64,000 bases of DNA from Streptococcaceae bacterium (GCA_031253335.1 JAIRWF010000027.1:33077-97076), one strand, 5' to 3'; positions 1-9,042 are shown, counted from the stretch's first letter. Translations and numbers: made by a program. The notes: generated by a model from the letters alone, not told the origin.

Positions 1-2
1 AT

Positions 3-1157
3 GCAAGGCCTCTCATGGTCGCAGGAGACGTCTATCGGCCAGCCGCTATTGACCAGTTGAAGACCCTCGGCGAGCAACTCGAGATTCCTGTTTACGACGA
101 AGGCACCGATGTGTCACCCGTGACGATTGTTAAAAACGCTCTGAAAGAAGCGGACAAAGCGAAAAACGACTACGTCCTCATTGATACGGCGGGGCGTCTT
201 GAGATTGACGACAAGCTCATGAACGAGCTCTTAGAAATCAAAAAAGTCGCGCGTCCTACCGAGATTCTCCTCACGGTCGATGCTATGACGGGTCAAGTCG
301 CAGCGACAGTGGCAAAGACTTTCAACGATATTCTTGACATCACAGGCGTCGTCGTCACAAAACTTGATGGCGATACGCGTGGCGGTGCGGCGTTATCCAT
401 TCGTGAAATCACAGGCAAACCAATTAAATTTACTGGGACGGGCGAAAAACTCACCGACATTGAGACCTTCTATCCTGACCGCATGTCGAGCCGTATTCTC
501 GGTATGGGCGATATTCTCACCCTCATTGAAAAGACGCAAGCGCAGTATGACGAAGAGCAAGCTGCAGCACTTGAGCAAAAAATGCTCGAAAACCGCTTTG
601 ATTATAGCGATTTCGTCGAGCAACTCGATCAGGTCAACAATATGGGGGGCATGGAGTCCGTCATGAAAATGATGCCAGGCATGGGCAGTCTCCCAAATGC
701 TGCCATGGCACAGATTGACGACAAGCAAATTGCCCGCCAAAAAGCGATTGTACTTTCCATGACCCCCGCTGAAAGGACTCTGCAAGTCGAACTCTCTCCC
801 GCGCGGCGCCGCAGACTTGCCGCAGGCTCAGGGAACTCCTACGTCGATGTCAATAAGTTCATCAAGCAGTTCAATCAGTCGAAGGACATGATGCAGGCTG
901 TGATGGACGGCGACATGACAAAAGCCATGAAGGCCATGGGTGCACAACGCGGGCCAAACGGCCAGATGCCTGATATGGGTGCTTTGGGCGATATGCTGGG
1001 TGGCATGGATATGTCGGCACTTGCAGGCGCTGGTGGAGCGGGAGCTCCTGATATGTCAGCCATGCTCGGTGGCGGACTCAAAGGCAAAGCCACAGAATTC
1101 GCCATGAAGCAAGCCATGAAACGTGCCCAGAAAAAGATGAAAAAAGGCAGGAAATAA
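3..1157 (+). CDS. ffh: Signal recognition particle protein Ffh (5' truncated)
   Basis: Ffh is the SRP GTPase that binds 4.5S RNA and signal peptides and delivers ribosomes to FtsY at the membrane. The window opens inside its NG domain. The frame is open from base 3 (ARPLMVAGDVYRPAA), so the first in-frame Met at 15 is internal. Visible are the DTAGRL GTPase motif (G3), TKLDGDTRGGA (G4 region and following loop), and a Met- and Gly-rich M domain (GMGSLPNAA, repeated MGG/GGMDMS) with a basic tail KKMKKGRK. The N-terminal helical bundle and the P-loop lie upstream of the window. The gene is followed within 30 bp by a transpeptidase gene on the same strand. Confidence 0.97.
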   Translation, partial: ARPLMVAGDVYRPAAIDQLKTLGEQLEIPVYDEGTDVSPVTIVKNALKEADKAKNDYVLIDTAGRLEIDDKLMNELLEIKKVARPTEILLTVDAMTGQVAATVAKTFNDILDITGVVVTKLDGDTRGGAALSIREITGKPIKFTGTGEKLTDIETFYPDRMSSRILGMGDILTLIEKTQAQYDEEQAAALEQKMLENRFDYSDFVEQLDQVNNMGGMESVMKMMPGMGSLPNAAMAQIDDKQIARQKAIVLSMTPAERTLQVELSPARRRRLAAGSGNSYVDVNKFIKQFNQSKDMMQAVMDGDMTKAMKAMGAQRGPNGQMPDMGALGDMLGGMDMSALAGAGGAGAPDMSAMLGGGLKGKATEFAMKQAMKRAQKKMKKGRK

Positions 1158-1182
1158 AGCCAAAGAAGGAGGAAAGACCCCT

Positions 1183-1950
1183 GTGAAATACCCACGTCAA
1201 AAGTCTAACTGGCACTATGACCGTATTCTCATTGCGGCCTTTCTTTTGGTAGTCCTGTTGCTTGCCCTTATCTTAGGCCTCCCAAAACTCTCACAGACCC
1301 TTGCCGGTGCAAAAAACTCAACGACCCAATCTTCCTCCTCCAATATGGCGACAAGTTCTTCCGCTCTCAACGGTCTCGTGACAAGTTCTAGCAAGACTTA
1401 TTTTTATCACAACAATGTCCAAGAGACAGGCTTTCAGACGGTGAATGGCGATACATATTATTTTGATCCAACCACAAAAGCAGAAGTTGGCCAGATGCGC
1501 CCCATGACAGGTGAGTATTGGCGTGAATCCTCAATGCTAAAAGCCTATCCAGATGTTGCAAAACTTTCTAAACTTTCTGTATTCGTCAGCCTCAGTGAGC
1601 AACGCGTTTACCTAAAATCCGATACTAAAGTGATTTATGTCATGTATGCGAGCTCAGGTGGAGAAGACGGCACCACGCCAACAGGCAATTTCACGCTCAA
1701 TGATTACCGTGCTGCAAGCTTTTATAATAGCGCAGAAGGTGAAGGGGCCAATTATCCCACGGGCTTTTACGAATACAGTATCTATCTTTTTCATTCGGTT
1801 CCGACAGATAGTAGCGGGCAATATATCCTCTCTCAGGCCACACTCCTAGGAAAGTCAGCTGCTTCTCACGGCTGTATCCGTCTCTCCGTCGCAGATAGCC
1901 AGTGGTTCCAAAAAAATATGCCTACAGGCACTCCTGTTTCCATTCACTAA
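1183..1950 (+). CDS. L,D-transpeptidase (YkuD domain), membrane-anchored
   Basis: Probable cell-wall L,D-transpeptidase of 255 aa. A GTG start at 1183 follows a strong AGGAGG at about 1166-1171. Residues about 17-36 form one hydrophobic anchor (IAAFLLVVLLLALILGL), followed by a Ser/Thr-rich linker and a central region. The C-terminal YkuD domain ends with the catalytic signature SHGCIRLSVADSQW, whose His and Cys are the expected active-site residues, near residues 227-240. The topology (short basic cytoplasmic N-terminus, external enzyme) fits peptidoglycan or wall-protein crosslinking. Specific substrate is unknown. The gene may be cotranscribed with ffh; no terminator separates them. Confidence 0.88.
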   Translation: MKYPRQKSNWHYDRILIAAFLLVVLLLALILGLPKLSQTLAGAKNSTTQSSSSNMATSSSALNGLVTSSSKTYFYHNNVQETGFQTVNGDTYYFDPTTKAEVGQMRPMTGEYWRESSMLKAYPDVAKLSKLSVFVSLSEQRVYLKSDTKVIYVMYASSGGEDGTTPTGNFTLNDYRAASFYNSAEGEGANYPTGFYEYSIYLFHSVPTDSSGQYILSQATLLGKSAASHGCIRLSVADSQWFQKNMPTGTPVSIH

Positions 1951-1953
1951 GAT

Positions 1954-1982
1954 TTGACTTTTTCCCCATTTCATGCTACAAT
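1954..1982 (+). promoter_or_regulatory. Promoter of a short rightward RNA
   Basis: TTGACT (1954-1959) and TACAAT (1977-1982) are separated by 17 nt, close to the sigma-A consensus, just after the transpeptidase stop codon. The predicted start near 1989 leads into a short structured sequence with no convincing ORF that ends at a hairpin plus T-run at 2058-2083. Confidence 0.7.
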
Positions 1983-2004
1983 TTCTCCATCAAGGTTTGC
2001 ACAT

Positions 2005-2028
2005 AAAAACCGCGGACGTCAACCGCGG
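2005..2028 (-). terminator. Terminator of the minus-strand peptide transcript
   Basis: On the minus strand CCGCGG-TTGACGT-CCGCGG is followed directly by TTTTT: a 6-bp GC-only stem with a 7-nt loop. It ends the transcript of the small hydrophobic peptide inside the region also covered by the rightward RNA. Confidence 0.65.
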
Positions 2029-2057
2029 CGTGCTAATTATTCTTGGTGATTGGTGGG

Positions 2058-2083
2058 GACTAGCTAAGCTAGTCTTTTTCTTT
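2058..2083 (+). terminator. Terminator of the short rightward RNA
   Basis: GACTAGC and GCTAGTC form a hairpin at 2058-2074, followed by TTTTTCTTTT. It ends the candidate antisense RNA. Confidence 0.65.
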
Positions 2084-2158
2084 TCGAAGAATGTCGATAG
2101 TCGTCACAACAATGTCGATGACGTCGATCACCACGATAAGAAAGCTCACACCGCTCAC
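2069..2158 (-). CDS. Small hydrophobic peptide, candidate type I toxin (Fst-like arrangement)
   Basis: A 29-codon minus-strand ORF starts at GTG 2158; a second GTG at 2149 would give 26 aa. It encodes a run of hydrophobic residues (FLIVVIDVIDIVV) and a charged tail (LRKEKD). AAGAAAGG lies a proper distance before the inner GTG. One membrane helix plus a charged C-terminus of this size is typical of type I toxins. The APxxVG motif common in Fst is not present, so it would be a divergent member or a separate family. A competing 40-codon ORF in another frame, starting at an ATG behind GGAGG, is Cys/Arg/His-rich and looks less like a real protein. Function is inferred from layout and composition only. 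Confidence 0.5.
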   Translation of the reverse strand: MSGVSFLIVVIDVIDIVVTTIDILRKEKD

Positions 2159-2296
2159 CTTTCTTAAGAATTTGACACTTTGTCATGTGTACTTTGCCTC
2201 CATTTTCTAAACTAGTGTGTAGGCAGAAGTCACCGCAAAAAATTAGCTCAGAAGATAAATCTGAATTTAGGATTTATCCTCCTACCTTATTATTCG

Positions 2297-2336
2297 CAAA
2301 AACTTTCGATTTGTTACAAAAAATCGAAAGTTTTTG
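2297..2336. terminator. Perfect 16-bp inverted repeat, bidirectional terminator-like
   Basis: CAAAAACTTTCGATTT (2297-2312) and AAATCGAAAGTTTTTG (2321-2336) are exact reverse complements around an 8-nt loop. Both strands have a short T-run at the base of the stem. It separates the small-peptide locus from the AT-rich region before the surface-protein genes. Confidence 0.5.
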
Positions 2337-2410
2337 ATTAGAATAAAAATAAAATCTCACATAATAATCTGAATTACAGTTTAAAACGATTTACTTTAAT
2401 TGCTTGGACC

Positions 2411-2446
<36 letters not shown>

Positions 2447-2504
2447 GCGATTTCTGAGTAAAAATTTTTCTTTTTTATAAATAAAATTATTATGAAACTG
2501 AAAC

Positions 2505-2532
2505 TTGACTTTAACGATTAAAAGTTTATAAT
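2505..2532 (+). promoter_or_regulatory. Promoter of the surface-protein transcript
   Basis: TTGACT (2505-2510) and TATAAT (2527-2532) are spaced by 16 nt. The predicted transcript starts near 2539 and reads through the 43-aa ORF at 2571 into the large surface-protein gene at 2721. Confidence 0.7.
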
Positions 2533-2570
2533 AGAGTTAACACCAAAACTTATTATTATAGAGGAAAAAT

Positions 2571-2702
2571 ATGAAAAATCGAAAAATTATTTTAGAAAGG
2601 GATATTGCAAACGTAAAATTAATTCTAGCAAATCATAATTTCTTGAATACCCTGCCATATGCACCTAATGATTCAAGTAAATCTGTTGTATATGTTAATT
2701 GA
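2571..2702 (+). CDS. Small hypothetical protein, 43 aa
   Basis: The ORF starts at ATG 2571 behind GAGGA at a suitable distance. It encodes MKNRKIILERDIANVK followed by a mostly polar stretch and ends 18 bp before the surface-protein start. There is no membrane segment or signal peptide, and I do not recognise it. Its place directly after the promoter suggests either a genuine small protein or a translated leader for the downstream adhesin-like gene. Confidence 0.4.
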   Translation: MKNRKIILERDIANVKLILANHNFLNTLPYAPNDSSKSVVYVN

Positions 2703-2720
2703 CGGAAAGGAAAATGGATA

Positions 2721-5540
2721 ATGAAAGCATTACATACAAAAAATAATTTTAGGACATGGAAATCAGGAAAAAAATGGCTGTTTACTGCAGGATTGGTTTT
2801 TACTGCGGTAAGTGTAGGTGCTGTTTCAAACGGAATAACGACAAGTGCAGATCCCACCCAATCCCCTGATTCTCAATTAGGATCTTTAGCGCAAACTGCA
2901 GAAAGTCTATCAAGTACGGCTTATATAGACAGTTCAACTGCTGAATGGATGTCTTCTTTGGAAGCGTCAATTCATCCAGTATCTAATGATATGAGTTCTT
3001 CATCTAGCACAGTGGCTGGGTCTGTATCTGTATCTGTATCATCTTTTTCATCTCATGCGATTGTATATATTGATGATAATACATCTACAGTGTCAATCGC
3101 ATCGTTAGAGCCTGATTCATCTACTCAGAGTGAATCAGCGACATCACTTTCTGATAATAGTAATGTGATTTCAAGTTCTTCAGATTTAACAGAAAAAAGA
3201 ATTACGGTGAATGCTAATTCTTTAGGGGTCTATCATTTAAGTACCAATACCTCTGATGGTACTATTTCTGAGGTTGTTGATAATTCAACTGGGAGTAGCG
3301 TCTCATTGACTCAATATTCAGCAGTTGATAATGGAGCAGGGACTTACACTGAAGAAGGTGCAAATTATGCGCTTCCAGTCGGCGACTATACAATATATTC
3401 AGCCAGCAACACACATTATCGACTCACAGTACTACCTTTTGTTACGATTGAAGATGAGGGAAATCAATCATCTACACAGAGTGAATCAGCGACATCAGAC
3501 TCAGCAAGCTCCTCAACAAATATAGTAATCGTTCCCTCGGACGCACCATTAGTCATGTCTCCAGGAGTAGTAGTGTCAACAACATCATCATCAAGCACTA
3601 CGTCTGCAGGTTCCTCAGCAACAGTTAATCAGACATATGTTGAAACAAATCCAGGATCGGATACTTATGCTTATTACCCACCTTACTCATCGCCTGGCTT
3701 TACAGTTCAAGGACAGACAGCGACAACAGTTTATCAACATAATATGTATGAAAGTACTACGGGATTTCCAGTATATTATCTCAAAGCAGGCACTTATACA
3801 GTGAATGATGCGTCTGGAAATCCATCAGAAGTTCTCGTGGTTTCAAGCCCTATTTGGGGAGATGCTACCACACCCCCTACAATTACTGTTACAGCGGATA
3901 CTCTTAATGGGGGACAACAAATTTACAATTACGCGCCTGACGAAGGGGTAACGTCAGTTATTAATAATGCAAGTGGAGATTCTGTTTCACTCCATTTCGT
4001 GACTGACGCAGACTCATCTACTTATTACTTCTTATCACCTGGGACCTATACTGTGACTTCTGATCAAGGAACGATGCAGCTTAACGTCATCGAACCAGAC
4101 TCAGTGCCACTTACTGATGCAGAACCAAGCCTTGACTCCTTTACTGCACTTTCTAGTACTGCGTCATCCGTCCTAGATGAGATTAACAAAGATTTAGCTC
4201 TTGCAAATTCTGCAGATACATCGGCCACTGCAAATAACAGTCCTTTCTTAAACTACATTTCAAACTATCCAACAGATATCTCTGGTTTATTGACTTCGGC
4301 AACCAGTTTGCAAGCTGAGATAAGTAGTTTGACCGTAGCCGCAGCGAAAAGTATCAATAGCGCCTATGCGGCAGGTGATAGTGCAGCTGCACAGTCCTAT
4401 TTTGCGGATGCTTTCTCTGCGGTGAGCTCAGTAGCCGCTTATCAGTCTGGCTTTGGCACTTTGGCAGATATTTATGCCTCACTCGCGACGAGTCTCGTAG
4501 CCTACCAGCTTCCAACGATTACCGTCAAAGACGCGACTTACACGTCTTACGCAGATGGTCTGTCCCAAGCAGTCATTCCAGCTGGTACTGCTTGGCAATT
4601 TGCCAATACCTTTGTCTCAGCAACAGATGAGTATGGCAGCGCAATCCCTCAAGATCAAGTCTCAGAAAGTGACAATATCGGTTGGCTTACTCCCGGCACT
4701 TACGAAGTGACTTATACCATTCCAGGCCTCTCAGCAAATCTAAATGATGCTGTCAATAGTTATGCTGTCCGGTCGGATGGTTCGATCGTTGAAACAGCTA
4801 TAGGCGGCGCATTTCAATCGTCCCCAGTGACGGCAACAGCAAAAGTTACCGTTGTGATTGATGATATAACAAGTACATCGACGAGTACGGATAACTCTCA
4901 AAGTACGAACACTTCTGAAAGCACAGGAAATTCTCAAAGTGCAGAGAATTCTGAGAGTACTAGTAACTCCCAGAGTACAAATAGTTCAGAAAGTACTGGA
5001 AACTCTCAGAGTCTTACAAACTCAGACAGTACAGATAACGCTATTACATCAGATAGCACTACGCCGTCGGATAACCTGACAACTTCTAACAGCACAGCTC
5101 CCGCAACTAGTCAGTCTGATAGTCAATCTATTTACCAGATTGCCTCGGAGACACCAGCAAAAGATCCAAATCAAGACCGGATGGACTCACTCCTAGCCAG
5201 TCTCATCCACCAATCTGTCGGTTTTATCCCAGCTGGCACACAATCAGACGCAGATGCCAAATTGGCAGCTCTCGTGAGAGGACTCTCTCAAGGAAGCGGT
5301 TATACACCAGTATTATCCCCTTCTGACGCAGATGCCCTCCTTGTAAAACTTGCAGCCGGTGTAGGAAAGACACTTAACTTACAAGGAAACATTTCTCTAT
5401 CAGCTAGCACCCCTGCTCAGGAGACTTCTGATACAGTCTTTACAAAGTCTGTCACAGATCCTCATGATGCGATTCTCGCACAACTCGCAGCCCAGACACA
5501 GGCACAAGTTCGCTCTGTTCTACTTGGCCTCCCAGATTGA
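2721..5540 (+). CDS. Large Ser-rich secreted surface protein with KxYKxGKxW-type signal peptide
   Basis: A 939-aa secreted protein, probably adhesin-like. The N-terminus (FRTWKSGKKWLFTAG) matches the KxYKxGKxW-type signal peptide found on large Ser-rich surface proteins of lactobacilli and streptococci, with a hydrophobic core after it. At least four modules end in related beta-strand sequences (LPVGDYTIYS, LKAGTYTVND, LSPGTYTVTS, LTPGTYEVTY), suggesting Ig-like repeats. Residues about 500-620 are Ala/Ser-rich and helical. A run of NSQST/NSEST repeats near residues 715-775 is a likely glycosylated stalk. The C-terminal part has two related motifs (QSDADAKLAALV, PSDADALLVKLA). There is no LPXTG motif and no C-terminal membrane helix, so wall attachment is unexplained. 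The 5' half is clearly more AT-rich than the 3' half, which suggests a mosaic gene. Confidence 0.8.
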   Translation: MKALHTKNNFRTWKSGKKWLFTAGLVFTAVSVGAVSNGITTSADPTQSPDSQLGSLAQTAESLSSTAYIDSSTAEWMSSLEASIHPVSNDMSSSSSTVAGSVSVSVSSFSSHAIVYIDDNTSTVSIASLEPDSSTQSESATSLSDNSNVISSSSDLTEKRITVNANSLGVYHLSTNTSDGTISEVVDNSTGSSVSLTQYSAVDNGAGTYTEEGANYALPVGDYTIYSASNTHYRLTVLPFVTIEDEGNQSSTQSESATSDSASSSTNIVIVPSDAPLVMSPGVVVSTTSSSSTTSAGSSATVNQTYVETNPGSDTYAYYPPYSSPGFTVQGQTATTVYQHNMYESTTGFPVYYLKAGTYTVNDASGNPSEVLVVSSPIWGDATTPPTITVTADTLNGGQQIYNYAPDEGVTSVINNASGDSVSLHFVTDADSSTYYFLSPGTYTVTSDQGTMQLNVIEPDSVPLTDAEPSLDSFTALSSTASSVLDEINKDLALANSADTSATANNSPFLNYISNYPTDISGLLTSATSLQAEISSLTVAAAKSINSAYAAGDSAAAQSYFADAFSAVSSVAAYQSGFGTLADIYASLATSLVAYQLPTITVKDATYTSYADGLSQAVIPAGTAWQFANTFVSATDEYGSAIPQDQVSESDNIGWLTPGTYEVTYTIPGLSANLNDAVNSYAVRSDGSIVETAIGGAFQSSPVTATAKVTVVIDDITSTSTSTDNSQSTNTSESTGNSQSAENSESTSNSQSTNSSESTGNSQSLTNSDSTDNAITSDSTTPSDNLTTSNSTAPATSQSDSQSIYQIASETPAKDPNQDRMDSLLASLIHQSVGFIPAGTQSDADAKLAALVRGLSQGSGYTPVLSPSDADALLVKLAAGVGKTLNLQGNISLSASTPAQETSDTVFTKSVTDPHDAILAQLAAQTQAQVRSVLLGLPD

Positions 5541-5546
5541 CGCCTT

Positions 5547-5575
5547 AGCCCATCTTAGATGGGCTTTTATTTTTC
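5547..5575 (+). terminator. Terminator after the surface-protein gene
   Basis: AGCCCAT and ATGGGCT form a stem at 5547-5565 followed by TTTATTTTT, 7 bp after the stop codon at 5540. Confidence 0.8.
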
Positions 5576-5601
5576 TGCGAGATTTCTATGCTTACTTTTG
5601 T

Positions 5602-5609
5602 GCTATAAT
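5602..5609 (+). promoter_or_regulatory. Extended -10 promoter of azlCD, probably leaderless
   Basis: TGCTATAAT at 5601-5609 is an extended -10 element. The azlC ATG is at 5617, so transcription would start at about the start codon itself. No Shine-Dalgarno sequence precedes the ATG. Confidence 0.6.
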
Positions 5610-5616
5610 TTCCCCA

Positions 5617-6324
5617 ATGAACGCAGACCTTTCATTCCGCGCAGGTATCCATGACACGCTCCCGACTGTTTTTGGCTATATCGGCATTGGCATCGCCTTT
5701 GGCATTGTCGCACACGCCTCAAACCTTGTTCTCTGGGCGATTTTCATGCTGAGCTCGGTCGTATTCGCGGGGTCTGCCCAGTTTATCATGGTCGCCATGC
5801 TGGCAAGTAAAAGCCCCGCTCTTTCCATCATTCTCGCCGTTTTTCTGGTAAATTCCCGCATGATTCTCATGGCGATGACGTCGGCCGGCTATTTCAAAGA
5901 AGAATCCATTTGGCGCAACATCTGGATTGGCACGCTTTTGACCGACGAGTCTTTTGCCCTTGGCATGAATAAACGCAATCTGACGGGTGGACAGCTCAGT
6001 TTCTCGTGGTTTTCTGCGTCGAACACACTGGCTTATCTTGTCTGGAACGTCTCAACCTTGATTGGCGCACTGGCGGGCTCCCTCATCACGAATCCCTACC
6101 AGCTAGGCCTTGGTTTTGCGATGACTGCGATGTTCATTGGTCTTCTTTTTGGGCAAATGGCTGCTGACAAGTCTATGACGTTGAAACTCCAAGGCACAAT
6201 GGTTGTGCTCACGCTTGCACTCTACATCCTGGGTCTGATAGTCATTCCTGCAAATTTTCTGGTACTTGCTGTGACCCTCATGGCTTGCGCGATTGGACTG
6301 GGGGTCAAGCATGGCTTCCACTAA
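5617..6324 (+). CDS. azlC: Branched-chain amino acid exporter large subunit AzlC
   Basis: AzlC family membrane protein, 235 aa, that with AzlD exports branched-chain amino acids or analogues. I chose ATG 5617 (MNADLSFRAGIHDTLPTVFGYIGIGIAFG) because it matches the family N-terminus; the frame stays open upstream into the surface-protein gene but lacks start signals there. Family features visible are the GIHDTLP start, AGSAQFIMVAML, and NSRMILMAM, plus several hydrophobic helices. The stop overlaps the azlD start by 14 bp, as expected for a two-gene operon. Translation is probably leaderless. Confidence 0.88.
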   Translation: MNADLSFRAGIHDTLPTVFGYIGIGIAFGIVAHASNLVLWAIFMLSSVVFAGSAQFIMVAMLASKSPALSIILAVFLVNSRMILMAMTSAGYFKEESIWRNIWIGTLLTDESFALGMNKRNLTGGQLSFSWFSASNTLAYLVWNVSTLIGALAGSLITNPYQLGLGFAMTAMFIGLLFGQMAADKSMTLKLQGTMVVLTLALYILGLIVIPANFLVLAVTLMACAIGLGVKHGFH

Positions 6325-6637
6325 AATCTTGCTTTTGACAATCCTTGGCAGCGCCCTCGTGACCTGGCTTTCGCGTATACTTCCTTTTGTATTACTTAAG
6401 AAAATGGCACTCCCACAGTGGCTAGTGGATTTTCTTAGCTTTGTACCTATCGTTATCATGAGCGCACTTTGGTTCTCCGCTTGTTTTACGCAACACCTTG
6501 GGCATCTCCCGTCCGTGAATTGGCCCAATCTCGCAGCTAGTCTTCCTACCGCCCTTGCAGCTATTCTAAGCAAGAATCTCTTTATGGTTGTGATTGTGGG
6601 CGTACTTTCTCTAGCCTTGATACAACTGGTTTTCTAG
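6311..6637 (+). CDS. azlD: Branched-chain amino acid exporter small subunit AzlD
   Basis: A 108-aa hydrophobic protein of the AzlD family. ATG 6311 (MASTKILLLTILGSALVTWLSR) is preferred over an earlier in-frame ATG inside azlC. The pattern LSRILPFVLLKKMALPQWLVDFLSFVPIVIM matches the family, where R and P in the first helix region are conserved. Four hydrophobic segments are seen. The gene overlaps azlC and is translationally coupled to it. Confidence 0.87.
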   Translation: MASTKILLLTILGSALVTWLSRILPFVLLKKMALPQWLVDFLSFVPIVIMSALWFSACFTQHLGHLPSVNWPNLAASLPTALAAILSKNLFMVVIVGVLSLALIQLVF

Positions 6638-6651
6638 CCGAGTTTTCTTTC

Positions 6652-6709
6652 TTGACATCTAAAATAAAATGCGTTATAATAAAAACATCAAAGGTCAAAT
6701 TTGGTCAAA
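6652..6709 (+). promoter_or_regulatory. clpE promoter with CtsR operator
   Basis: TTGACA (6652-6657) and TATAAT (6675-6680) have an ideal 17-nt spacer. The CtsR heptad direct repeat GGTCAAA-TTT-GGTCAAA lies at 6693-6709, just after the predicted start site, so CtsR would block the promoter. A second TATAAT near 6757 has no good -35. Confidence 0.9.
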
Positions 6710-6789
6710 CTTTCTCATTGAACTCTCAGACTTGAGCTTTGATAAAGGGTCATATCCTATAATAGTAACCATAACAGGAGGTAACTACT

Positions 6790-9042
6790 ATGTTTGAAGA
6801 AGCAAATAATCGGAGATTGTGCCAAAACTGCAATCTCAATGAGGCCACAATACATCTCTACACGAATGTCAATGGCCAAAAGAAACAGACAGATCTCTGC
6901 CAAAACTGCTACCAGATTATGAAGTCTGGTGGCCAAGAGGCTTTCTTTAACCTTGAAGGCCAGGAACCTCAGGGTTTTAATCCATTTGAAAATTTCTTTG
7001 GTAACTTTGGCGCACCACAGCCAGACCAAGTTCAAGGTCCCGCAGCTCAGGCAGGTGGACGAGGCGGACAACCCCCAAAAAAAGACAAAGGTCTTTTGGG
7101 TGAGTTTGGGATTAACGTTACGAAACAAGCAGAACGCGGAGAGATTGATCCTGTCATCGGGCGAGATGATGAGATTCGCCGTGTGATCGAAATCCTCAAC
7201 CGCCGTACGAAGAACAACCCCGTCCTCATTGGAGAACCTGGGGTTGGTAAAACAGCTGTTGTCGAAGGCTTGGCTCAAAAAATCGTCGATGGTGACGTCC
7301 CACAAAAACTCTTAAATCGCTCGGTTATCCGACTGGACGTCGTGAGTCTCGTACAGGGAACAGGGATTCGTGGTCAGTTTGAAGAGCGCATGAAAAAACT
7401 CATGGATGAAATCCGTAAACGCAAGGATGTCATTCTCTTTATTGATGAAATCCATGAGATTGTAGGTGCGGGATCTGCAGGCGATGGCAACATGGATGCC
7501 GGCAATATCCTAAAACCTGCTTTGGCACGTGGCGAACTTCAACTCGTCGGAGCCACAACGCTTAACGAATATCGCATTATTGAAAAAGATGCTGCCCTTG
7601 AGCGTCGTATGCAACCTGTCCAAGTTGATGAACCATCCGTTGAAGAGACAATTACGATTTTAAAGGGGATTCAAAAACGCTACGAAGATTATCACCATGT
7701 GAAATACACAGACGATGCCATTGAAGCAGCAGCTGTCCTTTCAAACCGCTATATCCAAGATCGTTTCATGCCAGATAAGGCCATTGATTTGCTTGATGAA
7801 GCAGGCTCCAAGAAAAACTTAACCCTGAAGTTTGTTGATAGTGAAGCCGTCAAAGAACGTCTTCAAAAAGCAGAAGCTGAGAAGAACGAAGCTCTGCAGA
7901 ATGAAGACTATGAAAAAGCAGCTAATTTGCGCGACCAGATTGACAAACTCAAAGAGTTACAAACACAAGATGTTACGGATGAAGATACGCCAGTCATTGA
8001 TGAAAAGACGATTGAGGCGATTGTTGAGCAAAAGACGAATATCCCAGTTGGCGACCTCAAAGAAAAAGAACAAACACAACTTATCAACCTTGCCAATGAC
8101 TTGAAAGCTAATGTCATCGGTCAAGATGAGGCGATTGAGAAGATTTCTAAAGCCGTCCGTCGCTCGCGCGTTGGCTTGGGCAAACCAAATCGTCCAATTG
8201 GTAGTTTCCTCTTTGTGGGGCCTACGGGCGTTGGGAAAACAGAACTTGCCAAGCAACTTTCTAAAGAACTCTTCGGCTCAGAAGATAGTATGATTCGCTT
8301 TGACATGAGTGAGTACATGGAGAAACACAGCGTGGCAAAGCTTGTTGGTGCTCCTCCAGGATATGTCGGCTACGATGAAGCGGGTCAGTTGACCGAAAAA
8401 GTCCGTCGCAATCCGTATTCTGTCATTCTTTTGGATGAGGTTGAAAAAGCCCATCCAGACGTCATGCACATGTTCTTACAAATCTTGGATGATGGTCGCT
8501 TGACAGATAGCCAGGGGCGCACGGTATCCTTCAAAGATACGCTCATTATTATGACGAGTAATGCGGGTACTGGTAAGTCTGAAGCCAACGTAGGCTTTGG
8601 TGCGGCGCATGAAGGCCGTACCAATAGCGTCTTAGACCAGCTGGGCGATTTCTTTAGCCCTGAGTTCATGAACCGCTTTGATGCGATTGTCGAGTTCAAT
8701 GCCTTATCTAAAGAGAACCTCATGCACATCGTGGATCTGATGCTCGAAGATGTCAATCGTCAGATTGCCAAAAATGAGATTCATTTGGAAGTGACACAGG
8801 CTGCAAAAGAAAAACTTGTTGATCTAGGCTACGATCCGAAGATGGGTGCGCGTCCATTGCGTCGCACGATTCAGGATAATATTGAAGATCCAATCGCCGA
8901 CTTCTTCATTGAGCACCCTGAAAATAAGGAACTTGTAGCAGACGTCATTGAAGATAAGATTGTGATTGTTAATAAAGGCAATGATACGACAGTCGTTGTT
9001 GAGGAAGACAAAAAAGAAGAAACTCCTGAAAAAGCAGAGTAA
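6790..9042 (+). CDS. clpE: ATP-dependent protease ATPase subunit ClpE
   Basis: Hsp100/Clp unfoldase of 750 aa that works with ClpP and controls heat-shock proteolysis including CtsR turnover. The N-terminus carries the ClpE zinc finger, CQNC at about 11-14 and 38-41, followed by a Gly/Pro-rich linker. The first AAA+ module has GEPGVGKTA at about 147, and the second has GPTGVGKTE at about 476. A UVR-like coiled segment ([17 protein letters not shown]) sits between them, near 375-392. The C-terminal D2 region includes [11 protein letters not shown]. The start at ATG 6790 follows AGGAGG. Regulation by CtsR is supported by the operator upstream. It is monocistronic, ending in a terminator. Confidence 0.96.
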   Translation: MFEEANNRRLCQNCNLNEATIHLYTNVNGQKKQTDLCQNCYQIMKSGGQEAFFNLEGQEPQGFNPFENFFGNFGAPQPDQVQGPAAQAGGRGGQPPKKDKGLLGEFGINVTKQAERGEIDPVIGRDDEIRRVIEILNRRTKNNPVLIGEPGVGKTAVVEGLAQKIVDGDVPQKLLNRSVIRLDVVSLVQGTGIRGQFEERMKKLMDEIRKRKDVILFIDEIHEIVGAGSAGDGNMDAGNILKPALARGELQLVGATTLNEYRIIEKDAALERRMQPVQVDEPSVEETITILKGIQKRYEDYHHVKYTDDAIEAAAVLSNRYIQDRFMPDKAIDLLDEAGSKKNLTLKFVDSEAVKERLQKAEAEKNEALQNEDYEKAANLRDQIDKLKELQTQDVTDEDTPVIDEKTIEAIVEQKTNIPVGDLKEKEQTQLINLANDLKANVIGQDEAIEKISKAVRRSRVGLGKPNRPIGSFLFVGPTGVGKTELAKQLSKELFGSEDSMIRFDMSEYMEKHSVAKLVGAPPGYVGYDEAGQLTEKVRRNPYSVILLDEVEKAHPDVMHMFLQILDDGRLTDSQGRTVSFKDTLIIMTSNAGTGKSEANVGFGAAHEGRTNSVLDQLGDFFSPEFMNRFDAIVEFNALSKENLMHIVDLMLEDVNRQIAKNEIHLEVTQAAKEKLVDLGYDPKMGARPLRRTIQDNIEDPIADFFIEHPENKELVADVIEDKIVIVNKGNDTTVVVEEDKKEETPEKAE

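Larger units (their letters stand above)
1989..2083 (+). ncRNA. Candidate antisense RNA (antitoxin of a type I TA pair)
   Basis: A roughly 95-nt transcript is predicted from the promoter at 1954-1982 to the terminator at 2058-2083 (GACTAGC/GCTAGTC followed by T5-C-T4). It contains the GC-rich hairpin CCGCGG-N7-CCGCGG at 2010-2028. That hairpin has T5 on the opposite strand, so it is also the terminator of a converging minus-strand transcript encoding a small hydrophobic peptide. Convergent toxin and antisense RNAs overlapping at their terminators is the layout of Fst/par-type loci. A sense peptide could be drawn through the region but has no usable start signals. Confidence 0.55.

Noticed and set aside
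1973..2167. 64-aa rightward ORF over the small-RNA locus
   Set aside because: No start signals; it reads through two terminators and the antisense of the hydrophobic peptide.
5464..5616. Longer azlC starting inside the surface-protein gene
   Set aside because: The added 51 residues do not resemble AzlC and lack a ribosome binding site, and a terminator and promoter lie between.
6693..6709. Another copy of the GTCAAATTTGAC palindrome before clpE
   Set aside because: The sequence GGTCAAATTTGGTCAAA is the direct-repeat CtsR operator; it lacks the inverted TTGAC half.
7047..7305. Minus-strand and shifted-frame ORFs inside clpE, glyS, accC, trpE and other genes
   Set aside because: They are shadows of strongly supported genes with intact catalytic motifs in the other frame.
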